NCBI RefSeq assembly: GCF_033193315.1
Contig: NZ_CP136187.1
Coordinates: 2,197,501-2,261,500 of the forward strand
Length of the DNA stretch: 64,000 bases
DNA from: Agathobaculum sp. NTUH-O15-33
GTDB taxonomy: Bacteria > Bacillota > Clostridia > Oscillospirales > Butyricicoccaceae
Direction of reading: 5' to 3'
A program made the translations under genes and the position numbers. Within the stretch, counting starts at the first letter, position 1. Every line of letters begins with the position of its first letter. Below the pieces are notes generated by a model. It did no database searches and had not been told where the DNA came from. It worked only from the letters and a program-made list of their open reading frames with translations. Shown in pieces: positions 8,550 through 17,104 of the stretch.

Positions 8550-9575
8550 CTATCGTTTTATACAAACATTTTCACCGATTTCCGCAGTAGCGAAAGCATT
8601 TTGCAGGGTCGTGCCCGTATTTCCTGCAAGAAACTCATAGTATGCCTGACTGCCGATCATGGCGGCGTTGTCCCCGCAAAGAGAAAGCGGCGGCAAATAA
8701 AGCGCCAAACCCAGCCGCGCGGCCAAATCGGTCAGCGCCGCGCGCAGGAAGGAATTGGCCGCCACACCGCCCGCGCAAACGATGTTTTTACCGCCCGACT
8801 GCTTTACCGCCAGTTCCAACCGCGGCACCAGCGTATCGACCACGGCGCGGCAAAAGCTCGCGGCGAGGGCCTCCCGGTCGAGCGCCTCCCCTTTTTGCTC
8901 CGCGTTATGCGCCAAATTGATCACGGCGGTTTTTAGCCCGGAAAAGGAAAAGTCCAGCGGCGCGTCCTTGATCTGGGAATGCGGCAGCTTATATTTCGTC
9001 GGATCGCCCGTTTGGGCCAGCTCATCGATCTTCGGCCCGCCGGGGTAGCCCACGCCCAACACGCGCGCCACCTTGTCAAACGCTTCCCCCGCCGCGTCGT
9101 CACGCGTGCCGCCTAAGATCTCAAACGTTGTGTAGTCCCGCACCATCACGATCTGGCTGTGCCCGCCCGATGCGATCAGTGTCAAAAACGGCGGCTTCAG
9201 CTCCGGGTACGCCAAATACACCGCCGCGATGTGGCCGCGGATATGGTGCACCGGCACAAAGGGCTTTTGCAGCGCGAACGCGAGCGATTTGCCAAAATTC
9301 GCACCCACCAGCAGCGCTCCGATCAAGCCGGGCGCGCAGGTCGCCGCGACGGCGTCCACCTCGTTCTTTGTCATGCCGGCCCGCTGCAGCGCTTCCTCAG
9401 TCACGCGCACCACGGCCTCGGTATGCCGCCGCGAGGCGATCTCGGGCACAACGCCGCCGTACAGCGCGTGCGTTTCGATCTGCGTATCCACTACGCTGGA
9501 CAAAATGGTTCGTCCATCCTCGATCACGGCGGCCGCCGTTTCATCGCAGGAGGATTCAATGCTTAAAATTCTCAT
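8550..9575 (-). CDS. tsaD: tRNA N6-adenosine threonylcarbamoyltransferase TsaD
   Basis: TsaD transfers threonylcarbamoyl from threonylcarbamoyl-AMP to A37 of tRNAs that read ANN codons, acting with TsaB and TsaE. The 341-residue length is standard. The metal-binding HxxxH is His111 and His115 (HIRGH), the ATP-fold motif GIES-like start is IESSCDETA at 6-14, and the C-terminal CGDNAAM motif is intact. It is the last gene of the polA operon and follows rimI by three genes, recalling the common tsaE-tsaB-rimI-tsaD cluster, although tsaB and tsaE are not in this window. GGTGG precedes the ATG. Confidence 0.95.
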   Translation of the reverse strand: MRILSIESSCDETAAAVIEDGRTILSSVVDTQIETHALYGGVVPEIASRRHTEAVVRVTEEALQRAGMTKNEVDAVAATCAPGLIGALLVGANFGKSLAFALQKPFVPVHHIRGHIAAVYLAYPELKPPFLTLIASGGHSQIVMVRDYTTFEILGGTRDDAAGEAFDKVARVLGVGYPGGPKIDELAQTGDPTKYKLPHSQIKDAPLDFSFSGLKTAVINLAHNAEQKGEALDREALAASFCRAVVDTLVPRLELAVKQSGGKNIVCAGGVAANSFLRAALTDLAARLGLALYLPPLSLCGDNAAMIGSQAYYEFLAGNTGTTLQNAFATAEIGENVCIKR

Positions 9576-9597
9576 GGTTCCACCCGATCGTTTCGTT

Positions 9598-9843
9598 TTA
9601 TCTCTGTATCACGTATCTGGCCCGCTCGGCATCCTCGCGGCGGACATAGATCACAAATTCATACAGGTAATCCTGCTTTAGGCCGATCACGCTTCTGCCG
9701 GAGCAGCCTCCTCGGCCGCGCAGTATATCGCGGCATCTGGCTTGGTAATCGATCCCCGCGCCACGCAGCTTTTCCCGCGCGTCATCATACTCCGTTTGCT
9801 CACGCGTGAGCAATATCTCCTGCCGGTTGAACACTGTGATCAT
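9598..9843 (-). CDS. Small conserved-looking protein upstream of tsaD
   Basis: This 81-residue protein is not recognised with certainty. The ATG at 9843 follows GAGGAG with good spacing. A run of small basic and glycine residues around position 41-52 is followed by DYLYEFVIYVRREDAERA. This layout resembles small Firmicutes proteins that carry a two-strand, one-helix domain sometimes annotated as signal-transducing, but I cannot confirm the family. It sits 22 bases before tsaD and just after two GNAT genes, all on one transcript. Confidence 0.6.
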   Translation of the reverse strand: MITVFNRQEILLTREQTEYDDAREKLRGAGIDYQARCRDILRGRGGCSGRSVIGLKQDYLYEFVIYVRREDAERARYVIQR

Positions 9844-9854
9844 GGTTATTCTCC

Positions 9855-10325
9855 TCACTCCGCCGCGCAAAGCGTCTTTTCCAAGCACACACAGTTGCTA
9901 TCGCCCACATAAGGGCCGAAGCCCTCCGGCAGCGTCCGGTAGCCAATCCGTTCGTAAAACGCCACGGCTTCCGGCGTTTCCCGCGCGGTTTCCAGCACCG
10001 TGCGCGTATAGCCCAGCTGCCGCACCTGCGTTTCGATCGCTTCGACCAGTTGCCGCGCCGCGCCCTGCTTCCGGTAGGCAGGGCGCACATACACGCGCTT
10101 GAGTTCGGCGGTCGTCTCATCCAGCGGCTTCCAACCGCAGCAGCCGCAGGGCGTTTCCGCATCGTACAGCATGGCAGCGCCGGCGAGTTCGTTCAGGCTG
10201 TTATGCGTGCGGTAATCCAGATAAGCGTCGCCGAATCGGTCAAAATAAAAGTCGTCCAGCGCCTGAGACAGCAAGGTCAGCCCCTCGTCCGTGCGCTCCA
10301 CAAATCGGCATTGCAGGGCGCTCAT
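9855..10325 (-). CDS. GNAT family N-acetyltransferase (second of a tandem pair)
   Basis: The 156-residue protein is a GNAT acetyltransferase. The acetyl-CoA loop is RKQGAAR after VYVRPAY, and AVAFYERIGYRTLP is the usual C-terminal motif. Its start codon overlaps the stop of the preceding gene as ATGA, so translation is coupled. It is clearly paralogous to that gene: both share YVRPAYR-QG and a GD-CVC-EK ending. Substrate is unknown. The CGCCGW stretch in the middle is unusual and is partly mirrored in the paralogue as CGCWRAY. Confidence 0.85.
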   Translation of the reverse strand: MSALQCRFVERTDEGLTLLSQALDDFYFDRFGDAYLDYRTHNSLNELAGAAMLYDAETPCGCCGWKPLDETTAELKRVYVRPAYRKQGAARQLVEAIETQVRQLGYTRTVLETARETPEAVAFYERIGYRTLPEGFGPYVGDSNCVCLEKTLCAAE

Positions 10326-10786
10326 CGCATCGTTCCGTCGGAAATCGGCTTTTCCATGCAAACACAAATCTCATCGCCGATGAAATCGCCGTAGTTCGGC
10401 ACGACCCGATATCCGTTCTTTTTATAAAACGCGAGGGCTTCCGGCATATCCGCGCCGGTTTCCAGCACGGCGCGGTGGCAGCCGCTCTTCGCGGCGTGCC
10501 GCTCCACAGCCTCCATCACCGCGCACGCCACCCCCTGCCGCCGGTACGCGGGTCTGACATACATGCGCTTTATTTCCGCCGTGACCGCGTCGTACGCGCG
10601 CCAGCAGCCGCAGCCCGCCGGTTTTCCATCTATGTATGCGACCACGGCGCAGGCCATGCCGGACAGCACATGGTATTGCTTGTAACGGTCAGCTGTTTCG
10701 CCCCAGCCCGCGCGGAAGAACACGTCCAGCTCAGCAACCAGCGCGACCAGATCGGCGTCGTCCACATCCACGAATTTTATATTCAT
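10322..10786 (-). CDS. GNAT family N-acetyltransferase (first of a tandem pair)
   Basis: This 154-residue GNAT protein shows RRQGVAC as its acetyl-CoA loop and ALAFYKKNGYRVVP near the end. The start at 10786 (ATG, with AAGGAG upstream) overlaps the rimI stop as ATGA; longer in-frame starts upstream would lie inside rimI. It looks like the parent or duplicate of the next gene. Substrate is not predictable from sequence. Location between rimI and tsaD says little beyond cotranscription with translation-related genes. Confidence 0.85.
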   Translation of the reverse strand: MNIKFVDVDDADLVALVAELDVFFRAGWGETADRYKQYHVLSGMACAVVAYIDGKPAGCGCWRAYDAVTAEIKRMYVRPAYRRQGVACAVMEAVERHAAKSGCHRAVLETGADMPEALAFYKKNGYRVVPNYGDFIGDEICVCMEKPISDGTMR

Positions 10787-11226
10787 TCCGCTTTCTCCTT
10801 TTTGTACCGCGTCATCAGCACCGCGTCCTCTTTGGGGGCATTGTAAAAGCCGCGCCGCACGCCGACGCGCGCAAAGCCCAAGCCCTCGTAAAGGGCGATG
10901 GCGGGCGCGTTGGAAGCGCGCACCTCCAGCGTGACAAACGATAGCCCCGCCGCCCACGCGCGTGAAAGCAGCGCGCCGACCAGCGCCCAGCCAACGCCCT
11001 TCCGGCGGTATTCGGGCAGGGTCGCAACGTTGGTGATATACCCTTCATCCATGACGGTTTGGCAGCCGACATAGCCGACGGCAGCACCGTTCATCTCCGC
11101 CACCAAAAATATACCGGAACCCAGCTCCTCGCGCAGCGCATTCTCGCTCCACGGCGCGTGAAAGCACGCCCGCTCGATCGCCGCGAGCGCGGGCAGGTGC
11201 CGTTCCTCCATCGATACGATGTTCAT
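10783..11226 (-). CDS. rimI: Ribosomal protein alanine N-acetyltransferase RimI-like
   Basis: The 147-residue GNAT protein resembles RimI, which acetylates the N-terminal alanine of ribosomal protein S18. Typical stretches are HAPWSENALREEL at the N-terminus, VGYVGCQ, the acetyl-CoA loop RRKGVGWAL and LEVRASNAPAIALYEGLGF. Its proximity to tsaD is a classic arrangement. It overlaps the upstream phosphatase gene by ATGA and the downstream GNAT gene by ATGA, so the four genes are translationally coupled. Confidence 0.88.
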   Translation of the reverse strand: MNIVSMEERHLPALAAIERACFHAPWSENALREELGSGIFLVAEMNGAAVGYVGCQTVMDEGYITNVATLPEYRRKGVGWALVGALLSRAWAAGLSFVTLEVRASNAPAIALYEGLGFARVGVRRGFYNAPKEDAVLMTRYKKEKAE

Positions 11227-11675
11227 TTGCCCAGTTCTCCGTCCGGCCCACCCAGCTGGGTAATGACCGCCTGCACGCCCCGGTCGATCTCAGCCGCCGC
11301 GCGGCGGTAGGTCTCCAGATCGCCGCCAAACGGATCGGAGACATCCTCGGGCAGCAGCGTAAAAATCTTAGCCGCCTGATCCGGCAGAAGCGCGCAAAGC
11401 GAATCATAATGCGCGCCCGTCATGCACACCAGATAGCGCGCTCCCTGCGCGAGCTGCGGGGTCAGCCTGCGCGACCGGTGCGCGGCGATATCCGCCCCCC
11501 GCTCGGCCGCCGCTTTTACCGCGTTGCCCGATGCGGGCAGCCCATCCTGTGTAAACAGGCCCGCGGACGCGGCGCGCAGCCCCGTCTTCTTCTCCCCGCC
11601 GCGCGCACGGAACAGCCCCTCCGCCATCGGACTGCGGCAAGTATTGCCCGTGCAAATAAATAGTATCTCGTCCAT
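11223..11675 (-). CDS. Low-molecular-weight phosphatase, probable protein arginine phosphatase
   Basis: The 150-residue protein is a low-molecular-weight phosphatase. The P-loop is CTGNTCRS with the nucleophile Cys8 and Arg14, and the general acid is in EDVSDPFGG. Residue Thr12 in the loop replaces the Ile of tyrosine phosphatases; in Bacillus YwlE this Thr selects phosphoarginine, so it probably removes phosphate from arginine in proteins marked by McsB. The start at 11675 has GGGAG about 10 bases upstream. It sits between polA and rimI; in other Firmicutes similar genes follow the YrdC/Sua5 gene. Confidence 0.85.
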   Translation of the reverse strand: MDEILFICTGNTCRSPMAEGLFRARGGEKKTGLRAASAGLFTQDGLPASGNAVKAAAERGADIAAHRSRRLTPQLAQGARYLVCMTGAHYDSLCALLPDQAAKIFTLLPEDVSDPFGGDLETYRRAAAEIDRGVQAVITQLGGPDGELGK

Positions 11676-11768
11676 CCTTTGTATCTCCCACTGCATGTCA
11701 TCCGCATGTTTTCCCCCCACGCCGCAGCGCGCATTTCATGGAGAATAACAGCGAAGTTCCAATCGAAA

Positions 11769-14399
11769 CTATTTTGCGTCGTACCAGCTAAACCCCGCCT
11801 TGGCTTCGGCCACAAGCGGCGCCGTCATTTGAAACGCGCCTTCCATCTCCTCGCGCAGCAGACGCATCGCGGTGTCCCGCTCCTCCACCGGCGCTTCAAG
11901 GATCAGCTCATCGTGCACCTGCAAAATCAAGCGGCTTTTCAGCCCCTCGCGCAGCAGCCGGTCGTGTACGCGCACCATGGCGATCTTGATGATGTCCGCC
12001 GCCGTGCCCTGTATGGGCGTGTTCATCGCCACACGCTCGCCGAACGAGCGGATATTGAAGTTTTTGCTTTTCAGTTCGGGCAGCGCGCGGCGGCGGCCAA
12101 ACAGGGTCTCGACATAGCCCTTCTCGCGTGCGCTCTCCTTGATCTCCTCCATATATTTTGCAACGCCCGGATATGTGGCAAGATACGAGCGGATAAATTC
12201 GCCCGCCTGCTTGCGGGAAACGCCGATATCCTGCGCCAGCGAAAAATCAGAAATACCGTAAACAATGCCGAAATTAACCGCCTTACAGGAGGAACGCATC
12301 TGGGGGGTCACATCCTCGATCGGCACATGGTACACCTTGCTCGCGGTCGCGGTGTGAATATCCTGTCCATGCAAAAACGCCTCGGTCATGACTTCGTCCT
12401 GCGAGATATGCGCCAAAACTCGCAGCTCGATCTGCGAGTAATCCGCGTCAATCAGCACATGCTCCCGGTCGCCCGCGACGAACATGCGCCGCAATTCCCG
12501 TCCCAGCTCGGTGCGCACGGGGATATTCTGCAAATTGGGGTCGGTCGAAGAAAGGCGGCCGGTCGCCGTTACCGTCTGCTGAAAATGCGAATGAATACGG
12601 CCATCCTCCGGGCTGATTACCTTGAGCAGTCCGTCCACATAGGTGCTCTTGAGCTTGGAAAGCTGCCGGTACTCCAAAATGCGGCCCACGATCGGATGCT
12701 GTTCCGCCAGCCCTTCCAGTACCTCCACGTTCGTGGAATAGCCTGTCTTGGTCTTTTTCTGCGCGGGCAAGCCCAGACGCTCAAACAGAATTTCGCCCAA
12801 CTGGCGCGGGGAATTGATGTTAAATTCGCCGCCCGCATCCTTGTAGATCTCGTCGACCAGCTCCGAGATGCGCTTATCGAGCGTTTGTCCAAACGTTCGC
12901 AGCTGATCGGGCGCGACCGCGCAGCCGAGCGCCTCCATCTCCGCCAGCACATGCATCAGCGGCAGCTCGATATCGAAGTAAAGCGCATGCATGCCCCACT
13001 CTTCCAGCTTGGCTTCGGCCTCCTGATAGATCGCGCGCACGGCGTTCGCGTGCGCCGCCATTGAGCGAAGCGCCTCTTCGGTATCGCCGAGCAGCGAGGG
13101 GCCCGCTTCCCAGTCGATCTCGGGCAGCTCGGTATTGCAGTAAGCCAGCGCCACGCGCGGCAGGTCGTAGCTTCCCTGCGTCGGATCGAGCAGATAGGCG
13201 GCAAGGCAGGTGTCGAATGCAATGCCCTTGGGTTCCTTGCCCATGCGCATCAGCGCATGGCATACCGGCTTCGCATCGTGCAGCACCAGCGAGATCGAGC
13301 CGTCGAACAGCCGGTCCGTCAACGCGTCCCAGTCCTCAGGCTCAAATTGCTGCTCGAACAGCACGTGCGCGGTATCCCCCGCGAGCAGGCAGAACGAACT
13401 GAGGCTTCCCGCGATCACCGCGAACACAGGGTCCTCTTCCGCGCCAAGCGCGTCGCATAGCGCAAAGGCCTCGCTCGCGCGGGTCAGCTCTTCCGCGGCG
13501 ACCTCGGGCAGTCCGAATTTTGCGGTTTCGCCCGAAAGCCCCAGCCGAGCGATAAAGTTTTTAAATTCCAGCCGCGTCAGCAGTCCATACAGCGCCTCTT
13601 CATCCATGAATTCCTCGGGCAGGTTCTTAACATCAAGGGAAAGCGGCGCCTGACGGTCGATGGTCGCCAGCCAATAGCTGTCCTTCGCGGCCTGCTCGCC
13701 CGCCTCGAGCTTGGTCTTCACGCTCTTTTTGATCCCCGGATCATCCAGATGCGCATAGATCTCCTCCAATGAGCCAAAATCGTGCATTAGCTGCATCGCC
13801 GTTTTTTCACCCACGCCCGGCACGCCGGAAATGTTATCAGACGAATCGCCCATCAGCGCCTTCAAATCGATCAGGCGGATGGGATCAAAACCGTATTTTT
13901 CATGGAATTTAGCCGTATCATAGCGTTCGTAAGTCGTCTGCCCCATGCGGGTGGATACCAGACTGACGACCGTGCCGCCGCCGACCAGTTGCAAGCTGTC
14001 CTTATCGCCGGTCACGATCACGCAGTCGTCGCCGTTTTCATCCGCCAGGCGGCTGATCGTACCGATCAGGTCGTCCGCCTCAAAGCCGGGCTGCTCGGCG
14101 CGCGTCAGACCCATGGCGTCCAGCACTTCTTTGAGCACCGGCAGCTGAGCGGCAAGCTCGTCCGGCATGCCCTTGCGCGTCGCCTTATAGGATTCAAATT
14201 TTTTATGGCGGAAGGTTTTTTCGCGCACGTCAAAACAGACTACCGTACGGTCGGGCTTTTCATCCTCCTGCAGTTTAAACAGCGTGGATAAAAAACCGTA
14301 AATGCCATTTGTCGGCAAGCCTTCGTGGTTGGAAAGCTGGCGAATGCCGTAAAAAGCGCGGTTGAGTATGCTGTTGCCGTCGATCACCATTATCTTCAT
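11769..14399 (-). CDS. polA: DNA polymerase I
   Basis: The 876-residue protein has an N-terminal 5'-3' exonuclease/flap domain (residues 1 to about 290, starting MKIMVIDGNS), a central domain and a family A polymerase domain. Polymerase motifs are DADYSQIELRVLAH (A), KAVNFGIVYG (B) and QVHDELILE (C). The middle domain lacks the acidic residues of an active proofreading exonuclease (it reads VFAVIAGSLS at the first motif), as in other Firmicutes Pol I. It acts in Okazaki fragment maturation and excision repair. The ATG at 14399 has GAGGG 9 bases upstream. It heads the polA-tsaD operon. Confidence 0.95.
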   Translation of the reverse strand: MKIMVIDGNSILNRAFYGIRQLSNHEGLPTNGIYGFLSTLFKLQEDEKPDRTVVCFDVREKTFRHKKFESYKATRKGMPDELAAQLPVLKEVLDAMGLTRAEQPGFEADDLIGTISRLADENGDDCVIVTGDKDSLQLVGGGTVVSLVSTRMGQTTYERYDTAKFHEKYGFDPIRLIDLKALMGDSSDNISGVPGVGEKTAMQLMHDFGSLEEIYAHLDDPGIKKSVKTKLEAGEQAAKDSYWLATIDRQAPLSLDVKNLPEEFMDEEALYGLLTRLEFKNFIARLGLSGETAKFGLPEVAAEELTRASEAFALCDALGAEEDPVFAVIAGSLSSFCLLAGDTAHVLFEQQFEPEDWDALTDRLFDGSISLVLHDAKPVCHALMRMGKEPKGIAFDTCLAAYLLDPTQGSYDLPRVALAYCNTELPEIDWEAGPSLLGDTEEALRSMAAHANAVRAIYQEAEAKLEEWGMHALYFDIELPLMHVLAEMEALGCAVAPDQLRTFGQTLDKRISELVDEIYKDAGGEFNINSPRQLGEILFERLGLPAQKKTKTGYSTNVEVLEGLAEQHPIVGRILEYRQLSKLKSTYVDGLLKVISPEDGRIHSHFQQTVTATGRLSSTDPNLQNIPVRTELGRELRRMFVAGDREHVLIDADYSQIELRVLAHISQDEVMTEAFLHGQDIHTATASKVYHVPIEDVTPQMRSSCKAVNFGIVYGISDFSLAQDIGVSRKQAGEFIRSYLATYPGVAKYMEEIKESAREKGYVETLFGRRRALPELKSKNFNIRSFGERVAMNTPIQGTAADIIKIAMVRVHDRLLREGLKSRLILQVHDELILEAPVEERDTAMRLLREEMEGAFQMTAPLVAEAKAGFSWYDAK

Positions 14400-14528
14400 G
14401 CGTGCGTCCCTCATAATTTCAGCAAAATTTTCTTAATCTATAGTATACACGTTTCCCTTTGTTTTTTCCAGACAAAAAAAGGCTGGCGGCCTGTTTCGGC
14501 TTTCTGTTCCGCACGTTTATGCGGTATG

Positions 14529-14564
14529 AAAAATTGAGCCGGCGGAAAAATTCCGTCGGCTCAA
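14529..14564 (-). terminator. Terminator after spo0A
   Basis: A 14-bp stem (14551-14564 with 14534-14547, one G-T pair) with a 3-base loop is followed on the minus strand by five T residues. It lies 33 bases after the spo0A stop. Confidence 0.88.
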
Positions 14565-14596
14565 AACAATGCAGTGCTCAGCGCTTTTGATTGGAT

Positions 14597-15356
14597 TTAT
14601 GAGCCGAACCGCATTTGCAGGCGCAGGCGGTCGGCGATCATAGAGATAAATTCGGAATTTGTCGGCTTGCCCTTTACACCGGATACCGTGTAGCCGAAAT
14701 AGTTCTGAAGCGTTTCGATATCGCCGCGATCCCATGCGACCTCGATCGCATGACGGATGGCGCGTTCGACACGGGACGAAGTGGTTTTGAACTTTTTCGC
14801 GATCGAGGGGTATAATATCTTCGTGATCGCACCGACCGCTTCCATATCGTCTACCGCCATCATGATCGCTTCGCGCAGATATTGATAGCCCTTGATGTGC
14901 GCCGGTACGCCGACCTGATGGATCACTTCGGTCACGCGGACCTCAAGGGCAAGTTCTTCGCCGGCCGCGGACTCATGTTTCTTGCCGTCACGCCACATGC
15001 GGATGCGCTGCGCGATCGCCTCGGTGTCCATCGGCTTGCGCAGAAACAGTTCGACGCCGAGCGAAGTGCACTCCGCGCCCGCTTGCGGGCTGGCAAAGGC
15101 GGAAAAGGACGATCGTAGGCACGCTGAGCTTTTGCTCGCGCAGGCGATCCAAAACCATGATGCCGTCCAGCATCGGCAGCACCAGATCGATGAGGAGCAG
15201 ATCAGGCTTTGTTTCCATCACTGCAGCTACGGCCTTTTGTCCATCCTCCGCGATTCCCGCGAGTTCAATATCCTCTGTTTTGGCAAAAGTTTCTGCCAAA
15301 TGTGCGCAAAAATCATTATCGCTGTCAGCAAGCAATACCCGAATTTTCTGTTCCAT
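14597..15356 (-). pseudogene. spo0A: Sporulation master regulator Spo0A, split by a +1 frameshift
   Basis: Spo0A is the phosphorelay-driven response regulator that starts sporulation. The receiver domain reads from the ATG at 15356 and has the phospho-acceptor Asp57 (LLIDLVLP) and Asp11. The C-terminal DNA-binding domain, including [17 protein letters not shown], is in another frame (about 15110 to 14597). Frames meet at a T-run (AAAA at 15103-15106 on the plus strand). Dropping one base gives TIVLSAFASPQ and a family-length protein of about 252 residues with the expected RKP lysine. Read as given, the receiver is followed by a nonsense tail and a stop after 122 residues, so no DNA binding. 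The promoter and terminator look intact. It is either a sequencing error or a recent loss of sporulation. Confidence 0.9.
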
Positions 15357-15409
15357 GATGTCAAACCAACCTTTTCAAAAATTATTGTTTCTCTTTCTAA
15401 CCTGCCATT

Positions 15410-15494
15410 AATTTACCATATCTTCCCAGCTCTTGCAAGTCTTTTGTCGGAAAAAGCGTTTTTACTTGTCGGGATAATCAGACATTTATCGACA
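15410..15494 (-). promoter_or_regulatory. spo0A promoter with three Spo0A-box-like motifs
   Basis: On the minus strand, TTGCAA (15433-15438), a 17-bp spacer and TAAATT (15410-15415) with a TG extension make a sigma-A type promoter about 54 bases before the spo0A ATG. Just upstream are three Spo0A-box-like sequences: TGTCGGA (15445-15451) and TGTCGGG (15467-15473) on the plus strand, and TGTCGATA (15494-15487) on the minus strand. The consensus is TGTCGAA. Autoregulation as in Bacillus is likely. Confidence 0.6.
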
Positions 15495-15523
15495 CGGAAA
15501 TACAAAAAACCGCTTTTCTTTTA

Positions 15524-16537
15524 TCAGTTTGTCATTTCCTCTATCATTTTGCCGATACTGATCGCATAGCCGCAAGTCGGGTCATTTACCAGCACATGGG
15601 TCACTGCGCCGATCAATTTTCCGTTTTGCAATACAGGGCTGCCGCTCATGCCCTGCACGATGCCGCCCGTCTGCCGAAGCAGCCGCTCGTCGGTCACGCG
15701 CAGCATCATCCCGCGTCCGTATTCGTCGTCCACGGGATAAACCTTGACCACCTGAACCGCGTACTTTTCCACTGTGTCGCCGTTCACATTCGCCATAATC
15801 TCCGCATCGCCTACCTGTACTTCGCTCGCCTCGGCCACCGGGTACGCCGTAAGCGACTGGTATAGGCTGCTGTCCGATAGTGTGCCGAAAATACCGCTTT
15901 CCGTATTCTCCGTTACCGTACCGACCTGCTGGTCGGCTGAAAACTCACCTTGCAGCGAGCCCGGCTCGCCAACCTTACCGCGCAAAACGGAACCTACCGT
16001 GGAATAGAGCAAGCTGCCTTCTTTTAAGGGAAGCAGCACGCCGGTCTCACTTTCGCAGATGCCGTGTCCCAGTGAACCGTACGCGCCGGTCTCGGGATCG
16101 ACATAGGTCAAGGTGCCGATGCCCGCCATACTGTCCCGCGCGAGCACGCCGATACGGTACACGCCGTTTTCGTCAGCGCATGGCGTCGCTGAAATTGTTT
16201 TGCTAGAGCCGTCTCGCGTCACGCCAATCGTTACCGGCTGACCGGCCGAAAGAGCGATCTGCTTTTGCAATGTCTCGTTGGAATCGATCGCCGTTCCGTT
16301 TACCGAAACGATCAAATCGCCTTCCAATACACCGGCGTCCCGCGCCGGGCACATGGCTCCGTTCGCGGTCTGCACTTCGTTTAACCTCACTACCAATACG
16401 CCCTCGGCCGACATTTTAATGCCCACCGTGTGCCCAATCGGAATGAGGCTGGTCACTTCTGCCGCCTGCGCCGTCAGCAGCATGGTCATTGCTAAGATAA
16501 GGGAAATCACTGCGCGTTTCGCCCGCTGTGTCATCAC
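15524..16537 (-). CDS. spoIVB: SpoIVB serine peptidase
   Basis: SpoIVB is secreted from the forespore and cleaves SpoIVFA so that pro-sigma-K can be processed in the mother cell. The 337-residue protein has an N-terminal membrane/signal segment (about 9-27), a PDZ domain (about 45-115, with AGVLEGDLIVSVNG) and an S55 peptidase domain with His158 in GSLGHG and the serine motif GMSGSP at 296-301. It starts at a GTG (16537) or the next ATG (16534), after GGAGGTGATG. Its place just before spo0A is the conserved order in spore formers. Confidence 0.93.
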   Translation of the reverse strand: MMTQRAKRAVISLILAMTMLLTAQAAEVTSLIPIGHTVGIKMSAEGVLVVRLNEVQTANGAMCPARDAGVLEGDLIVSVNGTAIDSNETLQKQIALSAGQPVTIGVTRDGSSKTISATPCADENGVYRIGVLARDSMAGIGTLTYVDPETGAYGSLGHGICESETGVLLPLKEGSLLYSTVGSVLRGKVGEPGSLQGEFSADQQVGTVTENTESGIFGTLSDSSLYQSLTAYPVAEASEVQVGDAEIMANVNGDTVEKYAVQVVKVYPVDDEYGRGMMLRVTDERLLRQTGGIVQGMSGSPVLQNGKLIGAVTHVLVNDPTCGYAISIGKMIEEMTN

Positions 16538-17104
16538 TCATTCATCACCTCCGCTTTTACTATGTCACGAAATCCGCCGGTTCAGCATTGAGAACCTTTG
16601 CTATTCCCGTGATGTTTTTAGCGAATCGATCAGACCTTGTGACAGGAAAAACCCGGAAGCTCAGAGACCCGGCACGATTTAAGAAATCCATCTATCAAAA
16701 AGCGCCGTTTCTTGAGAATGTTACATCTGCAGGCTCGCGTTACATTATAAGACATTTTCTGCGCATCAGCAATACTTTCGTAACCATTATTTTTCGACAT
16801 TTTTCGCGCTAAGATACTGAAATTATAAAAAATCCATTATTTTAAGCATATATAGCCTACAAACAGCACGGCGTCACCTTCCGTTCGGACAGGTATTTTC
16901 TGCTTCCTGCATCTAACAGAACCGCCCGCGCGCGTTTTCTATACAACAAACGTATACGCTTACTTATTCTTTACTTTTTCGCATTTTACTATGCCTGTTT
17001 GACGCAAATCCATTTACTGATACCGCACTACAAAACGCGTTAAAAGTACTGGAAAAATCAGCAATTTTATATTTTATCGATCTTGCGGACTATCATGATG
17101 ATAC
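16538..17104. other. 567-bp intergenic region with one perfect 0A box
   Basis: This AT-rich stretch upstream of spoIVB holds no convincing gene on either strand. The only clear signal is a perfect Spo0A box TGTCGAA on the minus strand (plus-strand TTCGACA at 16793-16799) within TGTCGAAAAA, about 256 bases before spoIVB. recN, which often precedes spoIVB, is absent here. The spoIVB promoter itself was not identified. Confidence 0.5.

Noticed and set aside
11679..13064. A 461-codon plus-strand open frame
   Set aside because: It is fully antisense to polA, with a composition typical of a shadow frame (Arg/His/Gln rich) and no domain.
15103..15106. Programmed ribosomal frameshifting in spo0A
   Set aside because: The change needed is a skipped base at a short run with no known +1 shift context (such as a slow stop codon or internal Shine-Dalgarno), and four other genes show the same kind of extra base.
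16528..16812. A 94-codon plus-strand open frame in the spoIVB upstream region
   Set aside because: It has no ribosome binding site, mixed basic/hydrophobic composition without domain, and overlaps the spoIVB start region.
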